This document shows, piece after piece, positions 36,631 through 47,072 of a DNA stretch of 51,611 nt (the stretch's first letter is position 1; each line of letters begins with the position of its first letter). The position numbers and the translations under genes were made by a program. The notes under the pieces were generated by a model. It saw only the letters and a program-made list of their open reading frames with translations. It had not been told where the DNA came from and searched no databases. The DNA is from Cycloclasticus sp. symbiont of Bathymodiolus heckerae (GTDB lineage Bacteria > Pseudomonadota > Gammaproteobacteria > Methylococcales > Cycloclasticaceae), in assembly GCA_002101235.1 (NCBI GenBank), contig LWTL01000108.1, positions 1-51,611 on the forward strand, read 5' to 3'.

Positions 36631-38667
36631 ATGCCAAAAGAAATTAGAAAAATCCTTGTTACCAGCGCACTTCCTTATGCCAACGGCCCTATTCACATTG
36701 GCCATTTAGTTGAATATATTCAAACCGATATATGGGTACGCTTCCAAAAACAACGTGGCCATAATTGCCTTTATGTCTGTGCTGATGATGCGCACGGAAC
36801 ACCCATCATGCTTCGGGCACAGCAAGAAGGCATTACACCCGAGAAATTAATTGCGGATACATGGGTGCAACATAACGCTGATTTTGCTGACTTTGACGTT
36901 GCTTTCGATAATTTTTACAGCACCCATTCAGACGAAACAAAAGACTTTGCTGAGCTTATTTACAACCGCTTGCATGAAAAAGGGCATATTACTAAAAGAA
37001 CCATTACCCAAGCCTACGACCCTGTTAAAAACATGTTTTTACCGGATCGTTTTATTAAAGGCGAATGCCCTAAGTGCGGCGCGGCAGATCAATACGGCGA
37101 TAACTGCGAAGCGTGCGGCGCAACGTATGCCCCCACCGATTTAATCAATGCGGTTTCGGTTGTATCTGGCGAAAAACCCATTGATAAAGATTCAGAACAT
37201 TATTTCTTTAAACTGACTGATTTTGAAGCCATGTTAAAAGAATGGACTCGCTCTGGTCATATTCAAGAACAAATTGCCAACAAGCTTGACGAATGGTTTG
37301 AAGCAGGCCTTCAAGACTGGGATATTTCACGTGACGCGCCATACTTTGGTTTTGAAATACCTAATGCACCGGGTAAGTTTTTTTACGTTTGGTTGGATGC
37401 GCCTATTGGCTACATGGGCAGCTTTAAAAACTTGTGTGATAAGAAAGGGCTCAACTTTGATGAGTACTGGGCAAAAGACAGCACTGCCGAGCTGTACCAC
37501 TTTATTGGCAAAGACATCGTTAATTTCCACGCGCTTTTCTGGCCAGCCATGCTAACCGGCGCAGATTTTAGAACACCAACAGCCGTTTTCGCTCACGGAT
37601 TTTTAACCGTAAATGGCGAAAAGATGTCTAAGTCTCGCGGTACGTTCATCAAAGCACGTACGTATTTAGATCACTTAAATCCTGAGTATTTACGCTATTA
37701 CTTCGCCGCAAAACTATCCAGCCGAGTAGAAGATATTGATCTGAATTTTGAAGATTTCAGTCAACGCGTTAATACCGACTTAGTGAACAAGGTCGTTAAT
37801 ATTGCCAGCCGCTGCAGCGGATTCATTAAAAAACGTTTTGATGGTCAATTATCGGCTAGCTGTGCTGAGCCTGAGCTGTTCCAAGAATTTATAGACGCAA
37901 GCGACGCTATTGCTGAACATTATGAATCACGCGAGTACGGCAAAGCCATGCGTGCTATTTCAGCATTGGCCGATAAAGCCAACCAATATATCGACGACAA
38001 ACAACCGTGGGTACTGGCTAAACAAGAAGGCAGCGACGAGCAGCTTCATGCTATTTGTAGCCTAGGCATTAACCTCTTTTACGTTATTGCCGCCTACCTC
38101 AAACCTGTTGTTCCTGCCATGGTGACTAAAGCGGAAACTTTCCTAAATGTTGATGCGCTGCCGTGGCCAAATCAATTAACACCGTTACTCAATCACTCCA
38201 TCAATAAATTCAAACCGTTGATGACACGCGTTGACCCCGACAAATTAGCCGCCTTAATTAGCGCATCTAAAGAAAGCTTAGAAAAAATAGCGCCTATCAA
38301 AAAAACAAAAAAGAAAGCACCTGAAACAAACGAAAAGCCAGACATGATCGAATTTGATGATTTTGTTAAAATTGATTTGCGCGTGGCGCTGATCGAAAAG
38401 GCTGAGCATGTTGAAGGCGCTGATAAACTTCTTCGTCTAACCGTAAGCACTGGCGATGAATCTCGACAAATTTTAGCCGGTATAAAATCCGCTTATGCGC
38501 CTGAAGACCTTGAAGGCAGGTTAACCGTTATTGTTGCCAACCTTAAACCACGTAAAATGCGTTTTGGCATATCCGAAGGTATGGTGCTGGCTGCTGGGCC
38601 TGGCGATGAAGATATTTGGATCTTATCACCCGACAATGGTGCGAAGCCTGGCATGCGTATTAAGTAA
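36631..38667 (+). CDS. metG: Methionyl-tRNA synthetase
   Basis: A 678-residue class I synthetase, the length of E. coli MetG (677). The HIGH signature is [12 protein letters not shown], the zinc knuckles are CPKCG and CEACG (near residues 146-162), and the KMSKS loop is GEKMSKSRG. The C-terminal EMAP-type tRNA-binding dimerisation domain starts near [20 protein letters not shown]. The TAA lies 114 bases before rnfA. Confidence 0.98.
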   Translation: MPKEIRKILVTSALPYANGPIHIGHLVEYIQTDIWVRFQKQRGHNCLYVCADDAHGTPIMLRAQQEGITPEKLIADTWVQHNADFADFDVAFDNFYSTHSDETKDFAELIYNRLHEKGHITKRTITQAYDPVKNMFLPDRFIKGECPKCGAADQYGDNCEACGATYAPTDLINAVSVVSGEKPIDKDSEHYFFKLTDFEAMLKEWTRSGHIQEQIANKLDEWFEAGLQDWDISRDAPYFGFEIPNAPGKFFYVWLDAPIGYMGSFKNLCDKKGLNFDEYWAKDSTAELYHFIGKDIVNFHALFWPAMLTGADFRTPTAVFAHGFLTVNGEKMSKSRGTFIKARTYLDHLNPEYLRYYFAAKLSSRVEDIDLNFEDFSQRVNTDLVNKVVNIASRCSGFIKKRFDGQLSASCAEPELFQEFIDASDAIAEHYESREYGKAMRAISALADKANQYIDDKQPWVLAKQEGSDEQLHAICSLGINLFYVIAAYLKPVVPAMVTKAETFLNVDALPWPNQLTPLLNHSINKFKPLMTRVDPDKLAALISASKESLEKIAPIKKTKKKAPETNEKPDMIEFDDFVKIDLRVALIEKAEHVEGADKLLRLTVSTGDESRQILAGIKSAYAPEDLEGRLTVIVANLKPRKMRFGISEGMVLAAGPGDEDIWILSPDNGAKPGMRIK

Positions 38668-38686
38668 TCAATATAGATAGCGAACA

Positions 38687-38735
38687 TTGAGCATTTTAAC
38701 AAAAAACACTATAATTCTTTTTTTGAATAAAGAAT
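38687..38735 (+). promoter_or_regulatory. rnf operon promoter with an inverted repeat at the start region
   Basis: TTGAGC (38687-38692) lies 17 bases before TATAAT (38710-38715). The perfect repeat ATTCTTT/AAAGAAT (38714-38735) overlaps the -10 end and the probable start near 38722, a position where a repressor would block transcription. Confidence 0.6.
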
Positions 38736-38781
38736 CTATTTCATATTCCAAAAAGGGATATGTAGAGATGCGCGCTTAATT

Positions 38782-39363
38782 ATGTCTGACTACTTACTCA
38801 TTTTAGTTAGCACCATACTGGTTAACAACTTTGTACTGGTGAAGTTTCTTGGCTTGTGCCCTTTTATGGGCGTATCAAACAAGTTAGAAACCGCTATGGG
38901 AATGGGTTTAGCGACCACTTTTGTGCTGACACTGGCATCTATTTGTAGCTATCTTGCCAATCAGTATTTACTCGCACCTCTTGGCTTAGAATATTTACGG
39001 ACTATTACCTTTATTGTTGTCATCGCCGTTGTTGTGCAAATGACCGAAGCCATCGTGCATAAAACCAGCCCTTTACTGCACCAAGTGTTAGGCATTTATT
39101 TACCGTTAATTACTACTAATTGCGCGGTGTTAGGCGTTGCATTACTGAGCGTGCAAGAAGATCATGGCTTCATTGAGTCGGGCTTATATGGCTTTGGCGC
39201 GGCCATTGGCTTTTCGTTAGTACTCGTCCTATTTTCCACCATCCGTGAACGTATTACCGTTTCGGATGTTCCTGAACCTTTCAAAGGCAATGCCATTGCA
39301 TTAATTACCGCTGGTTTAATGTCCGTTGCCTTTATGGGCTTTTCTGGCTTAATTAAGTTTTAA
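38782..39363 (+). CDS. rnfA: Rnf electron transport complex subunit A
   Basis: A 193-residue membrane subunit with six helices. It opens with [20 protein letters not shown], which carries the conserved Cys that together with RnfE holds the intramembrane Fe-S centre. [10 protein letters not shown] is the second conserved Cys segment. It is the first gene of rnfABCDGE; rnfB follows after three bases. The complex moves electrons between NADH and ferredoxin coupled to ion movement. The symbol rsxA is used in E. coli. Confidence 0.96.
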   Translation: MSDYLLILVSTILVNNFVLVKFLGLCPFMGVSNKLETAMGMGLATTFVLTLASICSYLANQYLLAPLGLEYLRTITFIVVIAVVVQMTEAIVHKTSPLLHQVLGIYLPLITTNCAVLGVALLSVQEDHGFIESGLYGFGAAIGFSLVLVLFSTIRERITVSDVPEPFKGNAIALITAGLMSVAFMGFSGLIKF

Positions 39364-39366
39364 ATT

Positions 39367-39915
39367 ATGTCATTTTTCGTTCTTATTCTTTTATTCGCAG
39401 CATTCGGTATTCTTCTAGGATATGCCGCTATTCGTTTTAAAGTTGAGGGCGACCCCATTGTTGACCAAATCGACAGCGTTTTACCACAAACACAGTGCGG
39501 CCAATGTAACTTCCCAGGCTGCCGCCCTTATGCACAAGCCATTGCTGACGGCGAAGCAGAAATAAACCAATGCCCTCCTGGCGGCGAGGCGGGTATTGCT
39601 GCATTGGCTGATTTACTGGGCGTAGAAGCACTCCCATTGAATGCCGAAAACGGTATTGAAAAAGCAACCTTAGTGGCCGTTATTGATGAAGAAACCTGCA
39701 TTGGTTGCAAATTATGCATTCAAGCCTGTCCAGTTGATGCCATATTAGGCGCGCCCAAACATATGCACACTGTTATAGAGGCTGAGTGTACCGGCTGTGA
39801 CTTATGTTTGCCGCCTTGTCCTGTTGAATGCATTACCATGGAACCTATCGCTAAAACACTGTCACTTTGGCAGTGGGACAAGCCCGATGTATCACAGAAA
39901 AAGGCACCGTCATGA
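39367..39915 (+). CDS. rnfB: Rnf complex subunit B, ferredoxin-like
   Basis: A 182-residue protein with an N-terminal membrane helix, a first Fe-S site CGQCNFPGC (Cys44, 47, 52, with Cys69) and two 2[4Fe-4S] ferredoxin motifs [12 protein letters not shown] and [12 protein letters not shown]. It is the electron entry or exit subunit on the cytoplasmic side. It overlaps rnfC by four bases. Confidence 0.96.
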   Translation: MSFFVLILLFAAFGILLGYAAIRFKVEGDPIVDQIDSVLPQTQCGQCNFPGCRPYAQAIADGEAEINQCPPGGEAGIAALADLLGVEALPLNAENGIEKATLVAVIDEETCIGCKLCIQACPVDAILGAPKHMHTVIEAECTGCDLCLPPCPVECITMEPIAKTLSLWQWDKPDVSQKKAPS

Positions 39916-41441
39916 GGTTATGGCGATTTAACGGCGGCCTCCCTTCACTTGCCGAACATAAAAACGAATCGGTTAATTTCCCGATTGAAACTGCGCCTGT
40001 ACCCCCGCTGTTGGTTTACCCCTTAGGGCAGCATATTGGTAATGCGGCGAAACCGCTGGTTAGCACTGGCGACAAGGTGTTACGCGGGCAAAAAATCGCC
40101 GACGCACAAGGGCTTATTAGCGCGCCCATTCACGCTGGAAGCTCAGGTGTCGTCACAAACATTGCTGACCACCTTATCCCCCACCCCTCCGGTTTTTCAG
40201 CCCCGTCGATTAGTATTGAAACCGATGGGCTCGACGAAGAAATAACGTATGTGCCACACGATGATTTTCGTCAATTAAGTACATCAGAATTAGTCGATAT
40301 TATTCGAGAGGCTGGCATTGTTGGTCTCGGTGGCGCCGCTTTTCCTACCGCCATCAAGCTCAATACACAAAACAAAGCACTTCATATCGACACGCTGATT
40401 TTAAATGGCGCTGAATGTGAGCCTTATATTTCTTGTGATGATCGCCTACTAAAAGAGCGCCCACATCTGGTCATAGAAGGCATCGAAATTTTATTGCATA
40501 TGATCAGGGCAAAAAGAGCAATTCTAGCGATTGAAGATAATGTGCCAGACACGTTTAAATCCATTCAAGATGCTATTGCCAAAAACAACAATCCCGCTAT
40601 TACAGCCGTTCAAATTCCCACTATTTATCCAACCGGCGGCGAAAAGCAACTAATTCAAACGCTAACAGGTAAAGAGGTTCCAAGCGGTGAAATACCTGCC
40701 GACATTGGCATCGTATCAACCAACGTTGGTACCGTACACGCTGTCCAGCGGGCCGTTATTGAAGGAAAACCGCTCACTTCCAGAATTATTACTGTCACCG
40801 GCGAAGGGGTAAAAAAACCGCACAACCTTGAAGTGCGCATTGGCACCCCCATTCAAACTTTAATTGATGTTTGCCACGGTTACACAAAACATGCTGAGCG
40901 TCTTATTATGGGCGGCCCGATGATGGGCTTCGCTTTACTGAATGATGAAATCCCCATCGTTAAGGCTACCAATTGCATTTTAGTGGCCAGCAAAGAAGAA
41001 GCTATCACCGAAAAGCAAGCCATGCCATGTATTCGCTGTGGTTTATGCGCTAGCGCCTGCCCCGTTTCGCTACTACCTCAACAACTGTATTGGTTTAGTA
41101 AATCCGAACAATTAGAAAAAGCAGAGGCACTAAACCTATTTGATTGTATCGAATGTGGCTGCTGTGACGTTGTTTGTCCAAGCCATATCCCACTTGTTCA
41201 GCACTTTCGCTACGCCAAAAGCGCATTAAAAGTACAAAACCACGACAAACATTTATCTGATGTTGCTCGTGACAGATTTGAAGCACGTGAAGAACGTATT
41301 GCACGAGACAAGGCAGAACGCGCAGAGCGTTCGCGTAAGAAGAAGGCGGCTCTTAAAAGCAAACCCGCAAAAGAAGAAATTGACGCGGCCGTTAGCCGCG
41401 CAAAAGCAAAGAAACAAAAACCTACGGAAAATGAGACTTAA
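39912..41441 (+). CDS. rnfC: Rnf complex subunit C
   Basis: A 509-residue NADH-binding subunit related to Nqo1/Nqr[14 protein letters not shown] is the nucleotide/FMN-binding segment, [15 protein letters not shown] follows, and two [4Fe-4S] motifs are [12 protein letters not shown] and [12 protein letters not shown]. The C-terminal 60 residues are a Lys/Arg/Ala-rich coiled tail, shorter than in E. coli RsxC (740). The ATG at 39912 overlaps the rnfB stop. Confidence 0.95.
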   Translation: MRLWRFNGGLPSLAEHKNESVNFPIETAPVPPLLVYPLGQHIGNAAKPLVSTGDKVLRGQKIADAQGLISAPIHAGSSGVVTNIADHLIPHPSGFSAPSISIETDGLDEEITYVPHDDFRQLSTSELVDIIREAGIVGLGGAAFPTAIKLNTQNKALHIDTLILNGAECEPYISCDDRLLKERPHLVIEGIEILLHMIRAKRAILAIEDNVPDTFKSIQDAIAKNNNPAITAVQIPTIYPTGGEKQLIQTLTGKEVPSGEIPADIGIVSTNVGTVHAVQRAVIEGKPLTSRIITVTGEGVKKPHNLEVRIGTPIQTLIDVCHGYTKHAERLIMGGPMMGFALLNDEIPIVKATNCILVASKEEAITEKQAMPCIRCGLCASACPVSLLPQQLYWFSKSEQLEKAEALNLFDCIECGCCDVVCPSHIPLVQHFRYAKSALKVQNHDKHLSDVARDRFEAREERIARDKAERAERSRKKKAALKSKPAKEEIDAAVSRAKAKKQKPTENET

Positions 41442-41444
41442 ATC

Positions 41445-42470
41445 GTGCACTTTTTAACCTCTAACGCACCCTTTATTGCGCCACAAAACAGCATTCAAAA
41501 AATGATGCTATGGGTTCTTATTGCCCTCGCTCCTGGCGTTATCACCATGATTTGGCAGTTTGGTTTTGGCGTTTTAATTAATATTATTATTTGTGTTACA
41601 ACCTGCGTTGTTGCCGAAGCTAGTATGCTAAAGCTTCGCAACCGCCCTATATTGCCCTTCCTATCAGATCTAAGCGCTGTGGTAACCGGCCTTTTATTAG
41701 CACTCGCCCTGCCTACATTAGCACCGTGGTGGATCCCATTTATTGGCGCATTCATCGCAATCGTTATAGCGAAGCATTTATACGGTGGACTGGGGTACAA
41801 CCCTTTTAACCCAGCAATGATAGCTTTCGCCATACTTATGGTGTCATTCCCAAAAAGCATGACTGTTTGGATGTTGCCACATAGCTTACTGCCTGAAAAC
41901 GCACAGTTTTCCGATGCTTTAAGTCTTATTTTTGGGCAGTCACCATCACAAAGTATCATTGATGCTATGACTGCCGCGACTCCTTTGGATGAAATGAAAA
42001 CCCAACTTGGTCTTAGTCTAACGGTAGAAGAAATACAGTCACGCTCTATTTTTGGTGGCCTATCCGGTCAAGGCTGGCAATGGGTATCTGCCGCTTACTT
42101 ACTCGGCGGTATATTCTTAATGTATAAAAAAGTTATCAGTTGGCACATCCCGCTTGGCTTGCTGTTTGGCTTGTTTATTATCAGCACTGGTTTTTACTTA
42201 TTCGAACCAGGCGTTACCCCATCACCCCTATTCCATTTATTTAGTGGCGGCGCTATGCTCGGGGCGTTCTTTATCGCCACTGACCCTGTTACCGCTGCCA
42301 CAACGCTTAAAGGCCGCTTTATTTATGGCGTACTTATTGGCCTACTCACCTACATTATCCGCACATGGGGCGGCTACCCAGAAGGCATCGCATTTGCCGT
42401 TATTTTGATCAATATGGCCGTTCCATTAATTGATCATTACACCCAACCACGCGTTTACGGGCACAAATAA
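41445..42470 (+). CDS. rnfD: Rnf complex subunit D
   Basis: A 341-residue membrane subunit carrying covalent FMN. Start is GTG three bases after rnfC. GLGYNPFNPAMIAFAI and FHLFSGGAMLGAFFIATDPV are family blocks. The expected flavinylation motif (S/T-GAT) reads T-A-A-T at residues 176-179, with Thr179 as the likely FMN site; the Gly to Ala change is unusual as far as I recall. Confidence 0.94.
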   Translation: MHFLTSNAPFIAPQNSIQKMMLWVLIALAPGVITMIWQFGFGVLINIIICVTTCVVAEASMLKLRNRPILPFLSDLSAVVTGLLLALALPTLAPWWIPFIGAFIAIVIAKHLYGGLGYNPFNPAMIAFAILMVSFPKSMTVWMLPHSLLPENAQFSDALSLIFGQSPSQSIIDAMTAATPLDEMKTQLGLSLTVEEIQSRSIFGGLSGQGWQWVSAAYLLGGIFLMYKKVISWHIPLGLLFGLFIISTGFYLFEPGVTPSPLFHLFSGGAMLGAFFIATDPVTAATTLKGRFIYGVLIGLLTYIIRTWGGYPEGIAFAVILINMAVPLIDHYTQPRVYGHK

Positions 42471-42471
42471 C

Positions 42472-43098
42472 ATGTCTGACTCTCGATCTGTTCTTATTAA
42501 ATCTGGCTGGGTACTTGGCCTCTTCTCATTCATTGGCATAGGGCTTGTTTCACTCACCTATTCAGTCACGCATGAAAAAATAGCCGAAAATGAACGTTTA
42601 TTTATTTTAAAAAATTTACGCGAGCTAGTTCCAGGAACATTGCACGATAACGATTTATTGGCTGACACCCTACAAATAGCACAAGCAAAAGAATTTGCAG
42701 GAAAACACCCCGTCACTATTTATCGAGCACTAAAGAATAAAAAGCTAGTCGCTATTATTGCAGCGCCTACTGCTCCCGATGGTTACAATGGATCGATAAA
42801 GTTACTTGTCGCAATAAAAGAAAACGGCGAACTTATCGGTGTCCGAGCAGTTTCACACCATGAAACGCCAGGTCTTGGCGATGCAATTGATACGAACAAA
42901 AGTGACTGGATTCATGCTTTTAATGGACGGTCATTAAGCAATCCGCCTATTCGTTCATGGCACGTTAAAAAAGACGGTGGAGATTTCGACCAATTTACCG
43001 GTGCAACCGTTACGCCACGAGCAGTCGTAAAAGCAGTACTAAAAACCTTACAATACTACCAAGCCAATCACAGCAACTTAGCGAAAATCGATGGATAG
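42472..43098 (+). CDS. rnfG: Rnf complex subunit G
   Basis: A 208-residue periplasm-facing flavoprotein with one N-terminal helix (about 12-32). The covalent FMN motif is TGAT at residues 176-179 in [17 protein letters not shown]. The ATG lies one base after the rnfD stop; rnfE overlaps its end by eight bases. Confidence 0.95.
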   Translation: MSDSRSVLIKSGWVLGLFSFIGIGLVSLTYSVTHEKIAENERLFILKNLRELVPGTLHDNDLLADTLQIAQAKEFAGKHPVTIYRALKNKKLVAIIAAPTAPDGYNGSIKLLVAIKENGELIGVRAVSHHETPGLGDAIDTNKSDWIHAFNGRSLSNPPIRSWHVKKDGGDFDQFTGATVTPRAVVKAVLKTLQYYQANHSNLAKIDG

Positions 43099-43774
43099 TT
43101 ACAGCAAAATTCTTAAAAATGGCCTTTGGGAGAATAATCAAGCCTTTGTTGCCTTGCTGGGCCTGTGTCCATTACTAGCCGTAAGCAACACCGTTATCAA
43201 CGGTCTCGTACTAGGCCTTGCCACAACACTAACATTGGTTTTATCCAATACCGTTGTTTCTCTCATTCGCCACCAAGTAGGCAGCGAAATTCGACTTCCC
43301 GTGTTTGTGTTGATAATTGCATCGATTGTGACGACTATTGAGTTGATCATGAACTCTTATTTTTACGAACTTTACCTCATACTTGGCATTTTCATCCCCT
43401 TGATCGTCACTAATTGTTCCATTATTGGACGTGCAGAAGCATTTGCTTCAAAGAACCCAGTAGGCGCTTCATTTATTGATGGATTCGGCATGGGATTAGG
43501 TTTTACCGCCGCACTGGTTATATTAGGGGCTATGCGTGAAGTATTAGGCTCTGGAACATTGTTTGCCAATGCGGACCTTATGTTTGGTGACGCTGCAAAA
43601 GACATGGTGATTTATGTTATCAGCGACTATGAAGGTTTCTTACTTGCCATTTTACCACCAGGTGCCTTCATTGGTTTAGGCTTACTCATTGCGCTTAAAA
43701 ACGTTATAGACAAACGTTTATCCAAGCCAGCATCTCAAAGCGTTTCTTTATCGATGGATGCAAAGAAGGCCTAG
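43091..43774 (+). CDS. rnfE: Rnf complex subunit E
   Basis: A 227-residue membrane subunit homologous to RnfA, with six helices. [20 protein letters not shown] and [16 protein letters not shown] carry the conserved Cys residues. In E. coli nth follows rsxE; here a TonB-like gene starts seven bases after the stop. Confidence 0.95.
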   Translation: MDSYSKILKNGLWENNQAFVALLGLCPLLAVSNTVINGLVLGLATTLTLVLSNTVVSLIRHQVGSEIRLPVFVLIIASIVTTIELIMNSYFYELYLILGIFIPLIVTNCSIIGRAEAFASKNPVGASFIDGFGMGLGFTAALVILGAMREVLGSGTLFANADLMFGDAAKDMVIYVISDYEGFLLAILPPGAFIGLGLLIALKNVIDKRLSKPASQSVSLSMDAKKA

Positions 43775-43780
43775 ACCATA

Positions 43781-44434
43781 GTGAGTAGCATTGCATTACC
43801 ACTAAAATTAAGAACCTATCGACCTAAATCAGTACTTTTATTTGTCGCTATATCCTTTCTCGCACACGGCGTTTTGGCAGCTTTTGCATATAAAGCTGGT
43901 TTGTTCTCAAACGAGGATACTCCCAATATGCCGGCAAAAATTATCAGCATTGCCCTAGTAGAACCGACACCTATAAAACCACCTCCACCCGTTCAACCGC
44001 CTAAGCCGACAAAAATAAAAAAACGAATCGTTACAAAAGCCCCGTCTAAAAAACGTATAGCGCCTAAACCAAAGCCTATTAAAGAAGTTGTTAAGCCTAA
44101 GCCGACCATTGTTAAACCTGTTGCTCCAGCATCGCCTTTACCAACGCCCGTTAAAAAGCGAGTTGCATTCACAGCGCCACAGCCAAGTTATCAGCCCAAG
44201 CCAAAATACCCTAGTATTGCAAGACGCAGAGGGCAAGAAGGTATTGTGGTTTTGGAAATAACCATCGGTAATAACGGGCATGTGAATAGGGCGTCTGTTG
44301 TTCAAAGCTCAGGCTCTTCAGCACTTGATAGAGCGGCCATAAAAACAATCAAAACTTGGAAATTCCCTGCCAGCCAGTTCAACTCACTTTCTTCATTCAA
44401 ACAGAAAATTGAGTTTCGACTAAATTCGTACTAA
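43781..44434 (+). CDS. tonB: TonB-family energy transducer
   Basis: A 217-residue protein starting at GTG. One N-terminal helix contains a SxxxH-like anchor (SFLAHGVLAA, residues 26-35). A Pro/Lys-rich periplasmic spacer follows (about 65-140). The C-terminal TonB domain is YPSIARRRGQEGIVVLEITI and SSGSSALDRAAIKTIKTWKF. It would pass proton-motive force from an ExbBD pair to outer membrane receptors; no exbB/exbD is in the window. It seems co-transcribed with rnf. Its stop overlaps the stop of the convergent PHP gene. Confidence 0.88.
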   Translation: MSSIALPLKLRTYRPKSVLLFVAISFLAHGVLAAFAYKAGLFSNEDTPNMPAKIISIALVEPTPIKPPPPVQPPKPTKIKKRIVTKAPSKKRIAPKPKPIKEVVKPKPTIVKPVAPASPLPTPVKKRVAFTAPQPSYQPKPKYPSIARRRGQEGIVVLEITIGNNGHVNRASVVQSSGSSALDRAAIKTIKTWKFPASQFNSLSSFKQKIEFRLNSY

Positions 44435-45264
44435 GCGCTTAAACCCCAATTACTCCAAACCGGTTCACATACCTCAGGGAATGCTGACATAGAGCCAATT
44501 TCGCTCCAGTGGCTTGGCTGATGAAAGTCTGAACCACATGAGCCTAACAAATCCTTATCAACACATAGCCGTGACAACACGTTAGTTTCATCTTTTGTTT
44601 GATGCCCAGACACCACTTCCATACCGCGGCCTCCGGCCTCACTAAACGCATCCAATAACGCTGAGAGTTTTGTTCTCGTCATTTTATATTTTAAAGGGTG
44701 CGCCAAAACAGCCGTACCACCTGCAGCGACAATCCACTCTACAATTTGTGGCAACTCGGCCCAACATTGTTTCACATCGCCTGCTTTACCCGCACCTAAA
44801 TACTTTTTAAATGCTGCCGCCATATTTTTAACCTTACCCAACTCAACCAAATGCTGAGCAAAGTGCGGCCGTCCAATATTAGAGCCATTGGCTATTTCTT
44901 CCACGCGCTTAAAATCAATCGGCAACCTTGCTTTAATCAGGCGTTCCGTAATAAGCTCAGCACGTTCACTCCGTGCCTTTTCTTGCGAAGCAACACCGCT
45001 TTTAAGCACGGCGTTATCAAGCGTTAAGTTCAACCCCACAACATGCACGCCTACACCACGCCATTGTGTTGAAAACTCTATACCGGGAACAAGTGTTAGC
45101 ACATCATCACTATAGCTCGCCAAATCCTCATACGCACCCACCGTGTCATGGTCCGTAATAGACAATACGTTAACGCCGTTAGCTTTTGCTCTAGCGACCA
45201 ATTCCAACGGCGACAAAGCACCATCTGAAACATGCGTATGCGAATGTAAATCAATTTTCATCAT
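44431..45264 (-). CDS. rnm: PHP-domain phosphoesterase, RNase AM type
   Basis: A 277-residue PHP-family metal hydrolase: DLHSHTHVSDGALSP (metal ligands), ITDHDTVGAYEDL, GIEFSTQWRGVGVHVVGLNL, RPHFAQHLVELGKV, HPLKYKMTRTKLS and the C-terminal GSDFHQPSH. It matches E. coli YciV/Rnm, a 5'-to-3' exonuclease that trims 5S and other rRNA 5' ends. A second Met directly after the first is an equal start candidate. It is divergent from slyD (71 bases). Confidence 0.9.
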   Translation of the reverse strand: MMKIDLHSHTHVSDGALSPLELVARAKANGVNVLSITDHDTVGAYEDLASYSDDVLTLVPGIEFSTQWRGVGVHVVGLNLTLDNAVLKSGVASQEKARSERAELITERLIKARLPIDFKRVEEIANGSNIGRPHFAQHLVELGKVKNMAAAFKKYLGAGKAGDVKQCWAELPQIVEWIVAAGGTAVLAHPLKYKMTRTKLSALLDAFSEAGGRGMEVVSGHQTKDETNVLSRLCVDKDLLGSCGSDFHQPSHWSEIGSMSAFPEVCEPVWSNWGLSA

Positions 45265-45335
45265 GCGGATTAGTTTACACCGTCACTTCCCTGAGAATGC
45301 TAAAATCACACCCTGTTCAAATAACGAAGATAACC

Positions 45336-45818
45336 ATGCAAATCACCAAAGACAACGTTGTACTATTTCATTACACATTAAAAAATGATGAAGACCAAGT
45401 AATAGAAAGCTCTGCTGGGCAGGATGCTACTGCTTACTTACAAGGCCACGGCGGTATGATTCGTGGTGTACAACTTGCGCTAGAAGGCAAACAAGCTGGT
45501 GATAAATTTAGTGTTACCGTTCATCCCATAGACGGTTATGGCGAACGCCGTGAAGACTCTATTCAATCTGTTCCTGTTAAGCATTTAATAGGCGCGAAGA
45601 AGTGGCGTCCGGGCATGGTTGCAACGGTACAAACAGACAACGGCCAACGCCAAGTCAGCATTGTGAAGATGGGGAAATTTATGGCCAAAGTAGATACAAA
45701 CCACCCACTAGCTGGGCAAATATTGCATTTTGATATTGATATCGTTGACGTAAGAGAAGCCACTGCTGATGAAATATCTCACGGCCATGCTCACGGCACA
45801 GGCGGTCACCAGCACTAA
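45336..45818 (+). CDS. slyD: FKBP-type peptidyl-prolyl isomerase, SlyD-like
   Basis: A 160-residue isomerase/chaperone: VVLFHYTLKNDEDQVIESS, the FKBP part YLQGHGGMIRGVQLALEG, GYGERREDSIQSVP, and an insert-in-flap domain in the middle. The tail HGHAHGTGGHQH is His-rich and could bind nickel, though it is much shorter than in E. coli SlyD. The ATG is chosen by family alignment over an in-frame ATG 13 codons upstream. A GST gene follows after seven bases. Confidence 0.9.
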   Translation: MQITKDNVVLFHYTLKNDEDQVIESSAGQDATAYLQGHGGMIRGVQLALEGKQAGDKFSVTVHPIDGYGERREDSIQSVPVKHLIGAKKWRPGMVATVQTDNGQRQVSIVKMGKFMAKVDTNHPLAGQILHFDIDIVDVREATADEISHGHAHGTGGHQH

Positions 45819-45825
45819 GAACGCA

Positions 45826-46467
45826 ATGTCGCAACACGCCACGCTTTATTCGTTTCGCCGTTGCCCGTATGCCATGCGCGCACGCTTGGCGATTAAAAGC
45901 AGCGGTGTTAGCGTTGAATTACGTGAAATTGTGTTACGTAATAAGCCTGAGCATATGCTCGCTATATCGCCAAAAGGAACCGTGCCTGTTTTGCTTTTGG
46001 CCAATGGCGACATTGTTGATGAAAGCTGGGATATTGTGCATTGGGCAACAGCTCAAAAAGACCCTAACAACCTTCGCGGCACAAGCGAACGCATAGAAGA
46101 AGCCAATCGATTGGTTCAGCAAAATGATCAAACATTCAAACAACATCTAGACCATTACAAATACGCCGACCGTTTCCCTGAGTTTCCCGCCGAGCATTAC
46201 CGAGCGCAAGGCGAAGCCTTTCTTTTAACGCTTGACCAACGCCTAGCCCAACATGAATTTTTAATTGATGACCAATCATCGCTGGCAGACATTGGCATTT
46301 TTCCTTTTATTCGCCAATTTGCCCATGTTGATATTGAATGGTTCCGTCAAACGTCTTACACACATTTACACCGCTGGTTTGATCGCTATTTAAACTCTGA
46401 TCTATTTGCCAGCATTATGACTAAATATACCCCCTGGCAAGAAGGCGACACACCCCTAACATTCTAA
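45826..46467 (+). CDS. Glutathione S-transferase family protein
   Basis: A 213-residue protein: thioredoxin-like N-terminal domain with LYSFRRCPYAMRARLAIKSS (Cys in CPYA as likely active site) and GTVPVLLLANGDIVDESWDI, then a helical C-terminal domain with SLADIGIFPFIRQFAHV. The frame is open further upstream inside slyD, but the ATG at 45826 after the slyD stop fits the domain. The substrate is unknown. It is likely co-transcribed with slyD. Confidence 0.85.
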   Translation: MSQHATLYSFRRCPYAMRARLAIKSSGVSVELREIVLRNKPEHMLAISPKGTVPVLLLANGDIVDESWDIVHWATAQKDPNNLRGTSERIEEANRLVQQNDQTFKQHLDHYKYADRFPEFPAEHYRAQGEAFLLTLDQRLAQHEFLIDDQSSLADIGIFPFIRQFAHVDIEWFRQTSYTHLHRWFDRYLNSDLFASIMTKYTPWQEGDTPLTF

Positions 46468-46569
46468 ACGTTAAGCCTTTATTCAGCTTCGCTACCTCAT
46501 ACTTATCATTAATACACTTCAATCTAGCCCTAACACGCGGTAGGATGTTGGCAATAACTGGAGGCTAAC

Positions 46570-47043
46570 ATGAAATTTAAAATTCCTTTTCTATTCAGCA
46601 TTTGCTTTTTATTATCTGCATGCGCTGGCATTACTTACCATGCTGAACCGCCTCAAGTTAGCATCAGTAACATCCAACTGGTTGAAGCCCAATTATTTGA
46701 GCAACGTTACGAGCTCACCCTCCGCGTTCAAAACACCAACGATTTTCCGCTCTTTATCAAAGGCTTAAGCTACCAGCTACACATAAACGGTTCTAAATTT
46801 GCGCACGGCGTTAGCAAGCAATCAATTGATGTTTTACCTTACGAAGAGCAAATGCTAACCGTCACCTTAATCAGCAACACATTGGGGCTTATCAAGCATC
46901 TCAAATCACTTAACAACAAAGCGCTAAACTTTCGCTTAACGGGCCACGTTAGCCACGGAACCGTCGCCAACCCTATTTCTTTATATAACTTACCTTTTGA
47001 AAAGTCTGGCACCCTCGACCTTTCAGGTTTACTCAGTAAATAA
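46570..47043 (+). CDS. LEA14-like lipoprotein
   Basis: A 157-residue lipoprotein: signal peptide MKFKIPFLFSICFLLSA with lipobox SAC, then a LEA type 2 (WHy) domain: QVSISNIQLVEAQLFEQRYE, LRVQNTNDFPLFIKGLSYQL and YEEQMLTVTL. This beta-sandwich is linked to desiccation stress in plants; the bacterial role is unclear. GGAGG lies six bases before the ATG. The glycine-zipper lipoprotein follows after 29 bases. Confidence 0.8.
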   Translation: MKFKIPFLFSICFLLSACAGITYHAEPPQVSISNIQLVEAQLFEQRYELTLRVQNTNDFPLFIKGLSYQLHINGSKFAHGVSKQSIDVLPYEEQMLTVTLISNTLGLIKHLKSLNNKALNFRLTGHVSHGTVANPISLYNLPFEKSGTLDLSGLLSK

Positions 47044-47072
47044 ACTTAATCAATACACCCGCGGAGACTCTT

